From: SHLQ01 sp964445255
GTDB taxonomy: Bacteria > Actinomycetota > Acidimicrobiia > Acidimicrobiales > SHLQ01
Assembly: GCA_964445255.1 (NCBI GenBank)
Contig: CAYUKM010000034.1
Span: 1-23,465 of the forward strand
Direction of reading: 5' to 3'
DNA: 23,465 nt
The translations under genes and the position numbers were made by a program. The notes under the pieces were generated by a model. That model was given only the letters and a program-made list of their open reading frames with translations, was not told the origin of the DNA and ran no database searches. Below, piece by piece: positions 1 through 7,600 of the stretch; position 1 is the stretch's first letter; the number at the start of each line of letters is the position of its first letter.

Positions 1-297
1 GCAAAGCACGCCTCGATGAATATTCTTTGGTCGCTCCAGCATCTTGGATTCATGATTCCGCCTCAAGCTGATGCTGCTTGGTTGGGTGAGGTTGGCCCAG
101 GGCCTTCATACCTCGACGAAGGATCAGGCGGCCCCGAGAACGATTTTACGAACAAGAACACCACGTTCATGACGTGGAACCTGATGCACACCGCTCGGAT
201 GCTCAAAGATGCTGGTGGGTTCCCGGCGCACGGTAACCGACAAGGGGAATGGGACGACGGTTGCAGCATGGACTTTCCAAACCCTGAGTACCGCTAG
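1..297 (+). CDS. flavodoxin / NAD(P)H-dependent FMN reductase family protein, C-terminal part
   Basis: Only the last 98 codons are in the window; the frame is open from base 1, so the start lies upstream and the internal ATG at 16 is not the real start. The visible part has the tail typical of actinobacterial flavodoxin-family oxidoreductases: a helix ending SLQHLGFMIPPQAD, then GEVGPGPSY, the block NTTFMTWNLMHTARMLKDAGG, and the ending FPNPEYR. This family binds FMN through a flavodoxin fold and probably acts as a cytoplasmic quinone or FMN reductase; the FMN-binding N-terminal loop cannot be seen here. The gene converges on the antiporter gene with only 37 bp between stops and no obvious terminator hairpin. 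Assignment is from recognised family patterns, so the exact substrate is unknown. Confidence 0.75.
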   Translation, partial: AKHASMNILWSLQHLGFMIPPQADAAWLGEVGPGPSYLDEGSGGPENDFTNKNTTFMTWNLMHTARMLKDAGGFPAHGNRQGEWDDGCSMDFPNPEYR

Positions 298-334
298 TTC
301 CAACTACCGCCTACGCATAGCCGAGACCGCAAGT

Positions 335-1564
335 TTAGGTATTGACCTCGGCTGGTGGCTTCGACGTTTGGGGGGTCTTGGGAACAACGCCCAGGTATCG
401 CCCTGCCGGACCAGCACCGAGGCCATAAATCACTCCTGCGCCGATGATCACGACGAAGGTCAACGAGATCAGCGTCTCGCCGCCAACGATGCCTTCATCA
501 TCGAGTTCAAGCGCGAATACCGCAGCCGAAGCCGCCGCAACGATGCCCCTTGGGGCGAGCGCCATCATGAATAACGTGTCGCTCTTTGTGATGCCAGAGG
601 AACCCGCGACCGAAGCAAGCACCGCGAGCGGGCGGGCAATGAGCACGAGTGCAGCCAAGATGATCAAGCCAGGCACGAGGTTGTCGATCACAGCTTGCAG
701 GGGCATTCGTGCGCCAAGGACAACAAAGAGGCTTCCAATAGCGAGCACCCCAACGCCTTCTTCGAAGGTCCTAATGTCGTCGACTGGTGTGCGGCGTTGA
801 TTGGCCAACCCGAGCCCAAACACGGTGGTGGCGAAAAGCCCGGACTCTGGCGCGAGGAGGTTTGAGACGGTAAAGGCTGCAACTGCGAGAGCGAGAGCAG
901 TAGGCGCTCGAAGAACTGCGGGAAGGTTGACCCTGGCCAGGAACCATGTTGCAAAGACCACCAGAACAATTCCGACGCCTACGCCGCTCGCCAAGATCCT
1001 GACGATCGCAGTCGCAGCCGCACCCGCGGTCTTTTCTCCGATTACTACGCCGAGCATCACTACGCCGATCGTCGCTCCAATCGGGTCGATCAGGATGCCT
1101 TCCCACTCGAGAATCTCGCCCGAAGGCGGGTCGGGCATGATTCGACGAAGGATCGGTATAACAACGGTTGGACCAGAGACGATGAGGATTGCTCCGGCCA
1201 ACATCGAGGTCGTGGTGTCGAGGTCGGTGACGAGGCTCACTACAACAGATCCAATCGCCCAGGTGATGAGCACACCGACGGTGACGAGTCGAAAAATGAC
1301 GGAGTTATAGGCTTTGATTTCTCTAAACCTCAGGTTTAGACCTCCGTCAAAGAGAAGCAGTCCAACAGTGAGAGAGACCCCAGGGAAGAGGAGCTCGCCA
1401 AAGAGCTCGTCGGGGTCGAGAATGCCCGTGGCAGGACCCGCGATGAAACCTGCGACCAGAAGCACGAGGACACCTGGCAGCCGGAGCCTGTTTGCAATTA
1501 CTTGAGCGGCCACGCCAAAGACGATGATGATGGCGAGCCCGATCAGGACTTCATATTCAGACAA
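335..1564 (-). CDS. cation:proton antiporter, CPA1 (NhaP-like) family
   Basis: Integral membrane exchanger of Na+ or K+ for H+, used for pH and salt homeostasis. From the chosen start it is 409 residues with about 12 hydrophobic helices (first: VLIGLAIIIVFGVAAQVIA). Family motifs are visible: LLVAGFIAGP, LLLFDGGLNL, SGPTVVIPILRR, EGILIDPIGA (the Asp is expected in the ion-binding site) and APRGIVAAA near the C-terminus. The frame stays open to 2005, but that extension would run through the start of the opposing peroxidase gene and is low-complexity antisense. The best start is TTG at 1564, giving (M)SEYEVLIGL, with GAAAGG (1574-1579) 9 nt upstream; GTG at 1609 is an alternative. The gene is divergent from the peroxidase with 178 bp between starts. 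Family is confident; the ion preference is not determinable. Confidence 0.88.
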   Translation of the reverse strand: MSEYEVLIGLAIIIVFGVAAQVIANRLRLPGVLVLLVAGFIAGPATGILDPDELFGELLFPGVSLTVGLLLFDGGLNLRFREIKAYNSVIFRLVTVGVLITWAIGSVVVSLVTDLDTTTSMLAGAILIVSGPTVVIPILRRIMPDPPSGEILEWEGILIDPIGATIGVVMLGVVIGEKTAGAAATAIVRILASGVGVGIVLVVFATWFLARVNLPAVLRAPTALALAVAAFTVSNLLAPESGLFATTVFGLGLANQRRTPVDDIRTFEEGVGVLAIGSLFVVLGARMPLQAVIDNLVPGLIILAALVLIARPLAVLASVAGSSGITKSDTLFMMALAPRGIVAAASAAVFALELDDEGIVGGETLISLTFVVIIGAGVIYGLGAGPAGRYLGVVPKTPQTSKPPAEVNT

Positions 1565-1742
1565 CGGACCCGGCCTTTCAAAGCCTGTAATGACGATTCC
1601 TTGCGTCACCAAAGCTATTGGCAAAATAACCGGCAACTCCAGACGGTCGACAAGTCCTGCGAAGTTTTTGTCACGGTCGAGTGCAAGATCGGCAGACTCT
1701 GTGCAGGTGGCGCGTGCTACCCGTCGATAAGGAGTTACGTTC

Positions 1743-2609
1743 ATGATGCAGCAACCTGGGATCTTCGCTCTTGGATCCCGTGCCCACCAGCACCTGTATT
1801 TCACGGTGAACGAGGAATCCAAATTGGGCGAGGCGCTTGCGGCAACGTTTGAACTGGTGACCGGCGTGCGCGGTGTGAACGTCGTGGTTGGGATGCGGCC
1901 GTCGATTGCACGCCACCTCAACCCAGAAAGTGTCGCCCCCGAGCTCGATGACTTCGTCGCCATGAGCGCCAACGGGGTTGAGATTCCGAGCGAGCAACAC
2001 GACATGTGGATGTGGGTTCACGGGCCAGCGCCCGATGTCTGCTTCGACGCAACGACCGCAATACTCGAACAGCTCGCTCCACACGTCACGCTCAATCGCG
2101 AACAATCGGCCTTCACCTACCGCGATAGCCGCGACCTCACCGGCTTCGAAGACGGAACCGAAAACCCGCCCCTGCACGAGGCAGCCAGCCTCCTGGCGCA
2201 GTCCGACTCGCCGCTGGCCAACGTTGCGCTAGTTCAGCAATGGGACCACGATTTAACCGAGGTGAAGTCGCTCCCGCCCGAGCAGTACGAGGCGCTGATC
2301 GGTCGAACACTTGAACACTCGATCGAGCTCGAACCGCCTCACCTCACCGACCGTTCGCACATCTCGCGCGTCGTCATCGAAGACGACGAAGGCGAAGAGC
2401 TTGAAATCTTCCGGCGGTCAACGCCGTTCGGAAATCAAGAAGAACACGGCCTTGTGTTCGTTGGTTTCGCCCCGGACTACCAGCGGATGCTACGCATGCT
2501 CGAAGAGATGATCGGTACCAACGATGGCATCGTCGATCACGTCAACGACTTCTCGACCTGCGTAGGCAGTGGCTGGTACGTCATTCCATCGGTCGAGATG
2601 CTTCAGTGA
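1743..2609 (+). CDS. Dyp-type peroxidase, B-type-like
   Basis: Heme peroxidase of the dye-decolorizing family, 288 residues, cytoplasmic (no signal peptide). The diagnostic GxxDG motif is GFEDG at 134-138, with the distal Asp at 137. The proximal heme ligand is His206 (SHISR). The distal Arg is Arg224 (FRRSTPFG), exactly 18 residues after the His as in Rhodococcus DypB (H226/R244). The residue matching DypB Asn246 is Ser226. The ATG at 1743 has a strong AAGGAG at 1729-1734, 8 nt upstream. The protein ends right after the last core strand (GWYVIPSVEMLQ), so there is no C-terminal encapsulin-targeting tail, and no encapsulin gene is seen. Neighbours are an antiporter, a DsbA-like oxidoreductase and a universal stress protein, consistent with oxidative-stress duty. 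Physiological substrate unknown. Confidence 0.93.
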   Translation: MMQQPGIFALGSRAHQHLYFTVNEESKLGEALAATFELVTGVRGVNVVVGMRPSIARHLNPESVAPELDDFVAMSANGVEIPSEQHDMWMWVHGPAPDVCFDATTAILEQLAPHVTLNREQSAFTYRDSRDLTGFEDGTENPPLHEAASLLAQSDSPLANVALVQQWDHDLTEVKSLPPEQYEALIGRTLEHSIELEPPHLTDRSHISRVVIEDDEGEELEIFRRSTPFGNQEEHGLVFVGFAPDYQRMLRMLEEMIGTNDGIVDHVNDFSTCVGSGWYVIPSVEMLQ

Positions 2610-2646
2610 CTCGGACGGACCACCATTGGTGCTGCGCCGAAACGCT

Positions 2647-3291
2647 TCAGGCGTCGATTTCGGCGAGCTGGTTGAGGATGCTCGTGTAGTTCTCGACACC
2701 CTGCGCGCCGGTAACGAGGTGCTTCTGATCGAACACGACAGCAGGCACGCCGGTGATCCCCTGCTCGATCCAGAACTTCTCTTCGCCGCGAACTTCGGAG
2801 GCAAACCGCTGGTCTTCGAGAACTGCCAACGCCTCGTCACGGTCGAGCCCGATCTCTTCGGCTATATCAGCCAACACCGCATTGTCAGACAGGTTCCGTA
2901 CGTCTTTGAAATGAGCCGTGAACAATGCGAGCTTCAGGTCGTTCTTGCGGCCCTGCTCGTTCGCCCAATGCAAAAGCTGGTGCGTGTTGAACGTGTTGTG
3001 CATCCGCATGCCTTCATCGAAGCTGAACTCCACTCCGACTTCGGCTCCAACCTCGGCCATCCGCTGACGGGTTTGTTCCGATTGCTCTTTCGTCGTGCGG
3101 TACTTCTCTTGCAAGTGCGCACCCAGTTCCTCACCCTCGGGAACCATCTCGGGGTTCAGCTCAAAGGGATGCCAGTGGATCTCATGATCGGTTCCGGTGG
3201 CCTCAAGGGCTTCGGTCAGCTGACCATGTGCAATGACGCACCATGGGCACATCACGTCAGAGACGATGTCGATTCGGAGTGGTTCGGTCAT
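2647..3291 (-). CDS. DsbA family oxidoreductase, FrnE-like
   Basis: Thioredoxin-fold protein with the DsbA helical insertion, 214 residues. The active site CPWC is at residues 15-18 (VSDVMCPWC). The family pattern continues with a WHPFELNP block, a GVEFSFDEGM.MHNTFNTHQLLHWA helix, and the cis-Pro region TGVPAVVFD near residue 178. FrnE-like proteins are cytoplasmic dithiol oxidoreductases or isomerases; no signal peptide is present here. The frame is open to an upstream ATG at 3345, but the ATG at 3291 puts MTEPLRIDIVSD at the N-terminus, the normal family start, and has GAGG about 8 nt upstream. It ends 37 bp from the convergent peroxidase gene. The next gene upstream on the same strand (universal stress protein) ends 162 bp away, so co-transcription is uncertain. 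Confidence 0.9.
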   Translation of the reverse strand: MTEPLRIDIVSDVMCPWCVIAHGQLTEALEATGTDHEIHWHPFELNPEMVPEGEELGAHLQEKYRTTKEQSEQTRQRMAEVGAEVGVEFSFDEGMRMHNTFNTHQLLHWANEQGRKNDLKLALFTAHFKDVRNLSDNAVLADIAEEIGLDRDEALAVLEDQRFASEVRGEEKFWIEQGITGVPAVVFDQKHLVTGAQGVENYTSILNQLAEIDA

Positions 3292-3453
3292 GCGATCTAC
3301 CTCGTTGTGTGGCTCGTGGTCCAAAACCTCAGAATGGAGGGACATATTCCCGGCTTACACAGGGCCCCCGCGCCGAGATTTATCGCCAGAGCGCTGCGAC
3401 GTTGGGCGACAACGAAGTCCTCAAAAAGAACTTTGCACAAGCGCGGCTTGTGG

Positions 3454-4347
3454 TCAGTCGCTAAAGGGTATGACAGCCACCGGAAGGTGCGCTTGGTGCG
3501 CAACACGGTCCGCTATCGACCCAAGCATCCGGTGGGCGCGGTCATGGCTGTCGCCGTGAGCGCCAATGACCAGCGCCGAGGCGCCCTGTGAGGCTTCGAG
3601 AATGGCGAGTGTTGGGTCGCTCACCGATGTGCGCAACGTGACGTTGTCGAGTCCCGATTCGTCGACGAGTTCCTGTAACTTCAGCGTGGCTTCGTCAAGT
3701 CGTCGGCGATCGTTCTCGAGGTGCATGTCCGCTTCGAGCGTGGCAAAGTCCAACCCAAAGCCGTATGGATCGCCAGCGGTTATCCACTCCGTAGACTCCA
3801 AGGCAGTGACCACTTCGATTGGAGTTCCATCGGAGACGTGCTCTTTGACCCAGCTCAAGATTCCTGTCGAATGCGATGACAGATCGATAGCGACCACGAC
3901 TCGTCCGTCGCTGTTTGGTGTGTCGTCAGGGATGACCAAAACTGGGCGATGAGAGAGATGCAACAGTCGTCGCGAGACGGCGCCAAACCCGTGACCGTAT
4001 CCGCCGTGATGGCCGTGCTTTCCAATGACGATCGCGTCGGCATCGACCGTGTCGGCTTCCTCGAGCAAGACCGAAGCAGGCTTGCCATAGGCAAGGCGGT
4101 GGGTTACTTCGGCGGCTTCTGGAGCTCCCGCGATCCCGAGGAGCTCAAGGTTGTGGTCCCAGTGTTCGCCTACATTTTCGGGAACTATCGGTACTACTGC
4201 CGACAACGACGAAAGCCATGGCGACACGACAAATACTGATGACAAGTGTCCATCTGTTGCCAGGTGAGCAGTCGAGTACACGCCAGCGGCATGAGCCGCA
4301 TCGGAGCGATCTGAGCCGAGAACGATAGAGCTAAGCGCGAAGGTCAT
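3454..4347 (-). CDS. universal stress protein, tandem UspA domains
   Basis: 297 residues forming two UspA domains (about 1-140 and 148-297). The first begins SSIVLGSDRSDAA and ends with the nucleotide-loop pattern VIGKHGHHGGYGHGFGAV followed by RPVLVIP. The second begins GRVVVAIDLSSHS and ends VIGAHGDSHDRAHRMLGS then LPVAVIP. The first loop matches G-2X-G-9X-G with Ala instead of Ser/Thr; the second has ten instead of nine residues before GS. ATP binding is therefore plausible but not certain. Such proteins are cytoplasmic and induced by starvation or oxidants. The start is supported by AAAAGGA about 5-6 nt upstream, and a TTGACA/TAGATT promoter lies about 60-90 nt upstream. Confidence 0.92.
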   Translation of the reverse strand: MTFALSSIVLGSDRSDAAHAAGVYSTAHLATDGHLSSVFVVSPWLSSLSAVVPIVPENVGEHWDHNLELLGIAGAPEAAEVTHRLAYGKPASVLLEEADTVDADAIVIGKHGHHGGYGHGFGAVSRRLLHLSHRPVLVIPDDTPNSDGRVVVAIDLSSHSTGILSWVKEHVSDGTPIEVVTALESTEWITAGDPYGFGLDFATLEADMHLENDRRRLDEATLKLQELVDESGLDNVTLRTSVSDPTLAILEASQGASALVIGAHGDSHDRAHRMLGSIADRVAHQAHLPVAVIPFSD

Positions 4348-4413
4348 TGTATTCCTTTTCGTTGAGCGTTAACGACCGAATCGAATCAATCGATCACACA
4401 GAAACTTGATACG

Positions 4414-4441
4414 AATCTACGGGTCTGTAAGCGGCTGTCAA
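4414..4441 (-). promoter_or_regulatory. candidate sigma70-type promoter of the universal stress gene
   Basis: Reading the minus strand, a perfect -35 TTGACA (4436-4441) is followed after 16 nt by TAGATT (4414-4419), which keeps the first two and last bases of the -10 consensus. The expected transcript start is near 4407, giving a 5' leader of about 60 nt that ends in the strong AAAAGGA ribosome site. Seen by eye; no competing pair of similar quality was noticed in this 207-bp divergent region. Confidence 0.5.
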
Positions 4442-4554
4442 CTCGCAATGCCAGACGTCGCGTCAGTCTCCTCCCCTGCCAAACGGACCCCACAAGCGCG
4501 GTGGGTTATCCTGACGGCTAATCCGTTCAGTCAATCCATCCGCGAGGAACTTCG

Positions 4555-5295
4555 ATGCGCCTTCAGCCACTCTCCCACGTTGATCTGCCAACTCTCAAGG
4601 GCCCCATGCGCACCTTCCTCTTTCGCCCCGACAGCCCGGGCGAGTTTCCGGGAGTGGTTCTGTTCGCCGAGATCTACCAAATGACTGAGCCGGTCAGACG
4701 CATGGCAGCGTTTCTGGCCGGACAGGGATTCTTGGTGGCGGTGCCCGACGTGTATCACGAGTTCACCGAGCTCGGCGAAGCATTTGAATACGACAAGGCC
4801 GGAACAGAACGCGGCAACGATTTGAAGACGACCAAAGAGCTCGCTAGCTACGATTCCGACGCTCGAGCAGCGATCGAATATCTACAGAGTGACCCCGGCT
4901 GCACTGGTCGAATTGGCGTGATGGGCATCTGCTTGGGTGGTCACCTCGCGTTCCGTGCCGCGATGAATGAAGAAGTGCTAACCGGCGTCTGTGCCTATGC
5001 GACCGATATCCACACCGGTTCGCTCGGCAAGGGAAAGTCGGATGATTCGTTGGCACGCATCCCCGAAATTCGCGGCGAGATGATGATGATCTGGGGCCGA
5101 CAAGATCCTCATGTTCCTCGTGAAGGCCGTCGGCTGATCTACGACACGATGACAGACGCCGATACGTACTTCTCCTGGCATGAGTTCAATGCCGAGCACG
5201 CGTTCCTTCGAGATCTAGGGCCCCGGTACGATCCCGCACTGGCGCAAAACATCTACGCGATGATCTTCCAGCAGTTCACAAGCCGTCTGAAGTAG
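4555..5295 (+). CDS. dienelactone hydrolase family protein
   Basis: Alpha/beta hydrolase of 246 residues. The triad of dienelactone hydrolases is present: nucleophile Cys126 in GICLGG, Asp184 in WGRQDPHVP and His215 in NAEHAF. Glu39 (LFAEIYQ) matches the family Glu that hydrogen-bonds the nucleophile. The Cys nucleophile separates it from ordinary Ser esterases. The classical reaction opens cis/trans-dienelactone to maleylacetate in chloroaromatic degradation, but no catechol-pathway genes lie nearby, so a general ester or lactone hydrolase role is safer. The ATG at 4555 has GAGGAA (4544-4549) 5 nt upstream. It is divergent from the universal stress gene and convergent with hipA (65 bp between stops). 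No signal peptide; cytoplasmic. Confidence 0.92.
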   Translation: MRLQPLSHVDLPTLKGPMRTFLFRPDSPGEFPGVVLFAEIYQMTEPVRRMAAFLAGQGFLVAVPDVYHEFTELGEAFEYDKAGTERGNDLKTTKELASYDSDARAAIEYLQSDPGCTGRIGVMGICLGGHLAFRAAMNEEVLTGVCAYATDIHTGSLGKGKSDDSLARIPEIRGEMMMIWGRQDPHVPREGRRLIYDTMTDADTYFSWHEFNAEHAFLRDLGPRYDPALAQNIYAMIFQQFTSRLK

Positions 5296-5360
5296 AACGC
5301 CGTCACAACAACGAGCTTTTGCGGCTAGATACGCTCCTGTGAGCCGATCGACGACGCGAG

Positions 5361-6686
5361 CTATGCGCTGGTCAGTGGCGAACTAGTTCTGAGGTTGCGC
5401 TCGACTTCGGCGATCATCTGGGGGGCAACGCCGGCGTCGCGGGCGAATGTTGCCCAGTTCGCGACAACGTCGAGTATTTGATCGAGAAGTCGAAGGCCCT
5501 CTACTTCGGTGAGGTCGACCGCGGTAGCGAACCTGGCGATGTCGTTGCGCTCGAAGTCGTCACGCTTTCCGTTGAGCGTCATCTGGTGGGCACTCGTCCA
5601 CGCGCCTTCGGGATTGTATGCATAGGTGATGTCATAGGCTGGAGAGAGTCGCCATTGCCCACGACGGTCCATCAGAAAACTGATGTTCTTCGTGTGGTCA
5701 TCCTGGTTGCGGCCAACCACGTTGAACACGGCCCGGCGAAACTGCTCAACGAGGTCGGCATTCGAGAGGCGAAGCTTGCGCATCACATCGATTGACTGTT
5801 CATAGCTGTACGCACCCGCCATGTTGAAGTCGAAGTGGCCAAGTGCGGTCAGGCTTTGGAGGTGGAGCCGGTCACCGTCGACTCGATCGAAGCGTTCGGT
5901 CATGAAGTGTGCACGGCCCTGTTCTTCGAGGAGGCGCGTGCGAGGCACGTCGATACCTGCAGCTTTGGCCATCTGGGCATAGGCGTGTTCAACATGGCCA
6001 TACCCAAGTGGGTCTGCAAGCTCCTTGTCCCGATTGCCATCGACGCCGTCGAACTTCAGCAACCAGTGCGTGAAGCCAGTGGGCTGATCGAGTTGGCCGG
6101 AACGGATCTCACCGGTTGTTTCGTTCCACGCAATGACCGCCTTTGCCCGTGCGCCGCCTGCCGAAGTGCCGACGCGGATGATCTCGGTTAGGTCGTCGGC
6201 ATCGGGTTGTTCGCCACCCGGATCGACGTCGATGACCAGTGTGCGCTTTGGGGTGATCGCCTTCTGTGCCAGATCGACCAGCTGGGCGATCTCGAGTGGC
6301 GAGTTGGATGAATCGCCGGTGTCGATGGCAGGAGCGAATTCGAGCGCCCCCATGCCTCGATTCCCTACGTAGCAGAGCCGTTCGACCGGGCTGAAGTCAT
6401 CGACCGATCGGCCGTTGCGCACTAACCAGGCGTCGATGAGCGCGGTGCCGAACTTGTCGGGGAGCGAGTCGGCCAACATGCCGGGTAACCCTTTGAAGGT
6501 GGTGCGCGAAAGTTGTGGAAAGCTCCACACGCCCGGCCCCAGTGGCATTGATAGTGGTGCAAGTTCGATCTGGCTCGCCAGGAAACTCGGGTCATATTCG
6601 TATGCGGCAACCGCTCGGTCCGGGTCCCATCGGACCGCCCCCACACGCGAGCCCCACATCCGAACCTCGGCAACGGTGACGGTCAT
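5361..6686 (-). CDS. hipA: type II toxin-antitoxin toxin HipA, Ser/Thr kinase
   Basis: 441 residues, the normal HipA length. The N-terminal lobe has the HipA_N pattern (YDPSFLASQIELAPLSMPL, FKGLPGMLADSLPDKFG, LCYVGNRGMGALEF). The glycine-rich loop GTSAGGARAKA at about 173-183 contains Ser175, in the region where E. coli HipA autophosphorylates. The catalytic motif is DDHTKN at 329-334 with catalytic Asp329, and the metal-binding Asp352 (YDITYA) lies 23 residues on, the same spacing as E. coli D309/D332. The kinase core therefore looks intact. Known HipA phosphorylates glutamyl-tRNA synthetase and causes growth arrest and persistence; the target here is inferred. The ATG overlaps the hipB stop as ATGA, so the two are translationally coupled. 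Confidence 0.95.
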   Translation of the reverse strand: MTVTVAEVRMWGSRVGAVRWDPDRAVAAYEYDPSFLASQIELAPLSMPLGPGVWSFPQLSRTTFKGLPGMLADSLPDKFGTALIDAWLVRNGRSVDDFSPVERLCYVGNRGMGALEFAPAIDTGDSSNSPLEIAQLVDLAQKAITPKRTLVIDVDPGGEQPDADDLTEIIRVGTSAGGARAKAVIAWNETTGEIRSGQLDQPTGFTHWLLKFDGVDGNRDKELADPLGYGHVEHAYAQMAKAAGIDVPRTRLLEEQGRAHFMTERFDRVDGDRLHLQSLTALGHFDFNMAGAYSYEQSIDVMRKLRLSNADLVEQFRRAVFNVVGRNQDDHTKNISFLMDRRGQWRLSPAYDITYAYNPEGAWTSAHQMTLNGKRDDFERNDIARFATAVDLTEVEGLRLLDQILDVVANWATFARDAGVAPQMIAEVERNLRTSSPLTSA

Positions 6687-7021
6687 GGCGCGACGTCGCG
6701 CTCATCGCCCCACGACCAGAGCGCTACTCCGTGCCCCGCCGATGCCGGCAGTGACGTGCCGGTGAGTTCTGCCATTGGACTGATGCCCGGTTCGACAACA
6801 GCAGCATCGAGTGCGTCGAGAAGGTCGAGCGCGCGAAATATGGAGAGAAAGCTGTCGAGGCTTACTTCTTTGCCGCGCTCGAACAGCGACACGGTCGGTC
6901 GGGACAGTCCCGCCCGTTCAGCAACATCAGCCTGGGTGAGGCGCCGTGACTTACGGACCTTTCGGACGCGGTTGCCAAGCTCAGCGCGAACGTGCTCGTT
7001 GGACACCTGTGCGAGACTCAC
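6683..7021 (-). CDS. hipB: HipB-like XRE-family antitoxin / repressor
   Basis: DNA-binding antitoxin partner of HipA. The Xre-type helix-turn-helix spans about residues 12-68, with LTQADVAERAGLSRPTVS as helices 2-3 and an FERGKEVSLDSFLSIFRAL tail. The frame is open to 7129, but ATG 7129 has no ribosome site and ATG 7093 sits inside the predicted -10 box. GTG at 7021 has GAGGTGG (7027-7033) 5 nt upstream, so I take that start (112 residues). The C-terminal 40 residues, rich in Ala/Gly/Ser, are longer than the bare HTH fold and could contact HipA. It overlaps hipA by 4 nt. Autoregulation is likely given the repeated CTTTACAA-type boxes at the promoter and ribosome site. Confidence 0.9.
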   Translation of the reverse strand: MSLAQVSNEHVRAELGNRVRKVRKSRRLTQADVAERAGLSRPTVSLFERGKEVSLDSFLSIFRALDLLDALDAAVVEPGISPMAELTGTSLPASAGHGVALWSWGDERDVAP

Positions 7022-7034
7022 AGAAACCACCTCA

Positions 7035-7045
7035 CTTGTAAAGCC
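7035..7045. promoter_or_regulatory. second CTTTACAA box over the hipB ribosome site
   Basis: On the minus strand this reads GGCTTTACAAG, close to the box at the -35 (CTTTACAAAG, 7112-7121) and to the arm of the palindrome further upstream (GGCTTACACAA). It ends next to the GAGGTGG ribosome site of hipB. Recurrence of one half-site three or four times in about 150 bp is seen directly; binding by HipB is inferred. Confidence 0.35.
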
Positions 7046-7091
7046 TCTCGAACATATCTGCCCTAGTTCGGCAGTAATGTAAGACTTCTCC

Positions 7092-7120
7092 ATCTTAGCT
7101 AAGGCAGGCAGCTTTGTAAA
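7092..7120 (-). promoter_or_regulatory. candidate hipBA promoter
   Basis: On the minus strand, TTTACA (7115-7120) and TAAGAT (7092-7097) are separated by exactly 17 nt, with 5/6 and 4/6 consensus matches. Transcription would start near 7085, about 64 nt before the GTG at 7021. The -35 lies inside CTTTACAAAG (7112-7121), a short palindrome that would make a good repressor site. The promoter position also argues against the two upstream ATG candidates for hipB. Confidence 0.5.
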
Positions 7121-7146
7121 GTATCGCATTCATCTATGCTTGCTGG

Positions 7147-7180
7147 CGCCGTTGTGTAAGCCTTGGCTTACACAACGGCG
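7147..7180. promoter_or_regulatory. 34-bp perfect inverted repeat, candidate HipB operator
   Basis: Two 16-bp arms, 7147-7162 and 7165-7180, are exact reverse complements around a 2-nt centre (TT). The core is TGTAAGCCTTGGCTTACA. No T-run follows on either strand, so a terminator is unlikely. The position, between hipB and a rightward small gene, fits an operator controlling both. The core TTGTGTAAGCC resembles the boxes at 7035-7045 and 7112-7121. As RNA it would form a very stable hairpin, so a structural role in a rightward leader is the alternative. Confidence 0.55.
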
Positions 7181-7267
7181 GTAGGGGGAGACAGTAGAGC
7201 GCACCAGCGTCACCGAATATCTCGAGCCATCCCTCGAACCGAACACATGATCGACCATGATGGCTAC

Positions 7268-7600
7268 ATGGCATTTGGACAAGTATCAGGACCACCCGCA
7301 ACCCACAAACAAGTAGACCAGCTCCTCGACCTTCTATTGGAGGCTGGTTTCGAGAGTTTCCGTGAGGCCCGCTATCCCATGGACTTCACCCAGCGTCAAG
7401 CCAACGGCAAGTTCACTCGCGACGAAGCCGACGAATTCATCGAGCGAATGCAGGAACGGTCCGAGATGGAGAGCGAAAGCGTCGCTCCGGTAGTGCAAGC
7501 GACCAAGCCCTCCCCTGCGAACAAGGCGCTTCAGAAGTTCCCCGCGGCCGAACTCGCAGCCGAACTCCAACGGAGGGGCTGGATCGTCGCTGAATCGTAG
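7268..7600 (+). CDS. small conserved-looking protein of unknown function
   Basis: 110 residues from ATG 7268. The N-terminal half (MAFGQVSGPPATHKQVDQLL, then EAGFESFREARYP, DFTQRQANGKFTRDEADEFI) looks like a small helical domain I believe is shared by actinobacterial hypothetical proteins. A charged linker leads to a short C-terminal module (KFPAAELAAELQRRGWIV) that looks like a separate helical hairpin. No catalytic motif, signal or membrane segment is visible. The frame is open back to TTG 7163 with ATGs at 7247 and 7268; none has a strong ribosome site, and 7268 is chosen because SGPPAT then follows closely on the start. It lies divergently from hipBA behind the 34-bp palindrome and could share its control, but no function is claimed. 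Confidence 0.65.
   Translation: MAFGQVSGPPATHKQVDQLLDLLLEAGFESFREARYPMDFTQRQANGKFTRDEADEFIERMQERSEMESESVAPVVQATKPSPANKALQKFPAAELAAELQRRGWIVAES

Noticed and set aside
1565..2005. N-terminal extension of the antiporter frame
   Set aside because: Antisense to the well-supported DyP peroxidase and its ribosome site; the extension has no membrane-protein or family character.
2569..3591. 340-codon plus-strand frame
   Set aside because: Antisense to the DsbA-like gene, which has a CPWC site and family sequence; the frame is a composition shadow.
7147..7180. Intrinsic terminator
   Set aside because: Long perfect stem but no T-run on either side, and no gene ends at this point.
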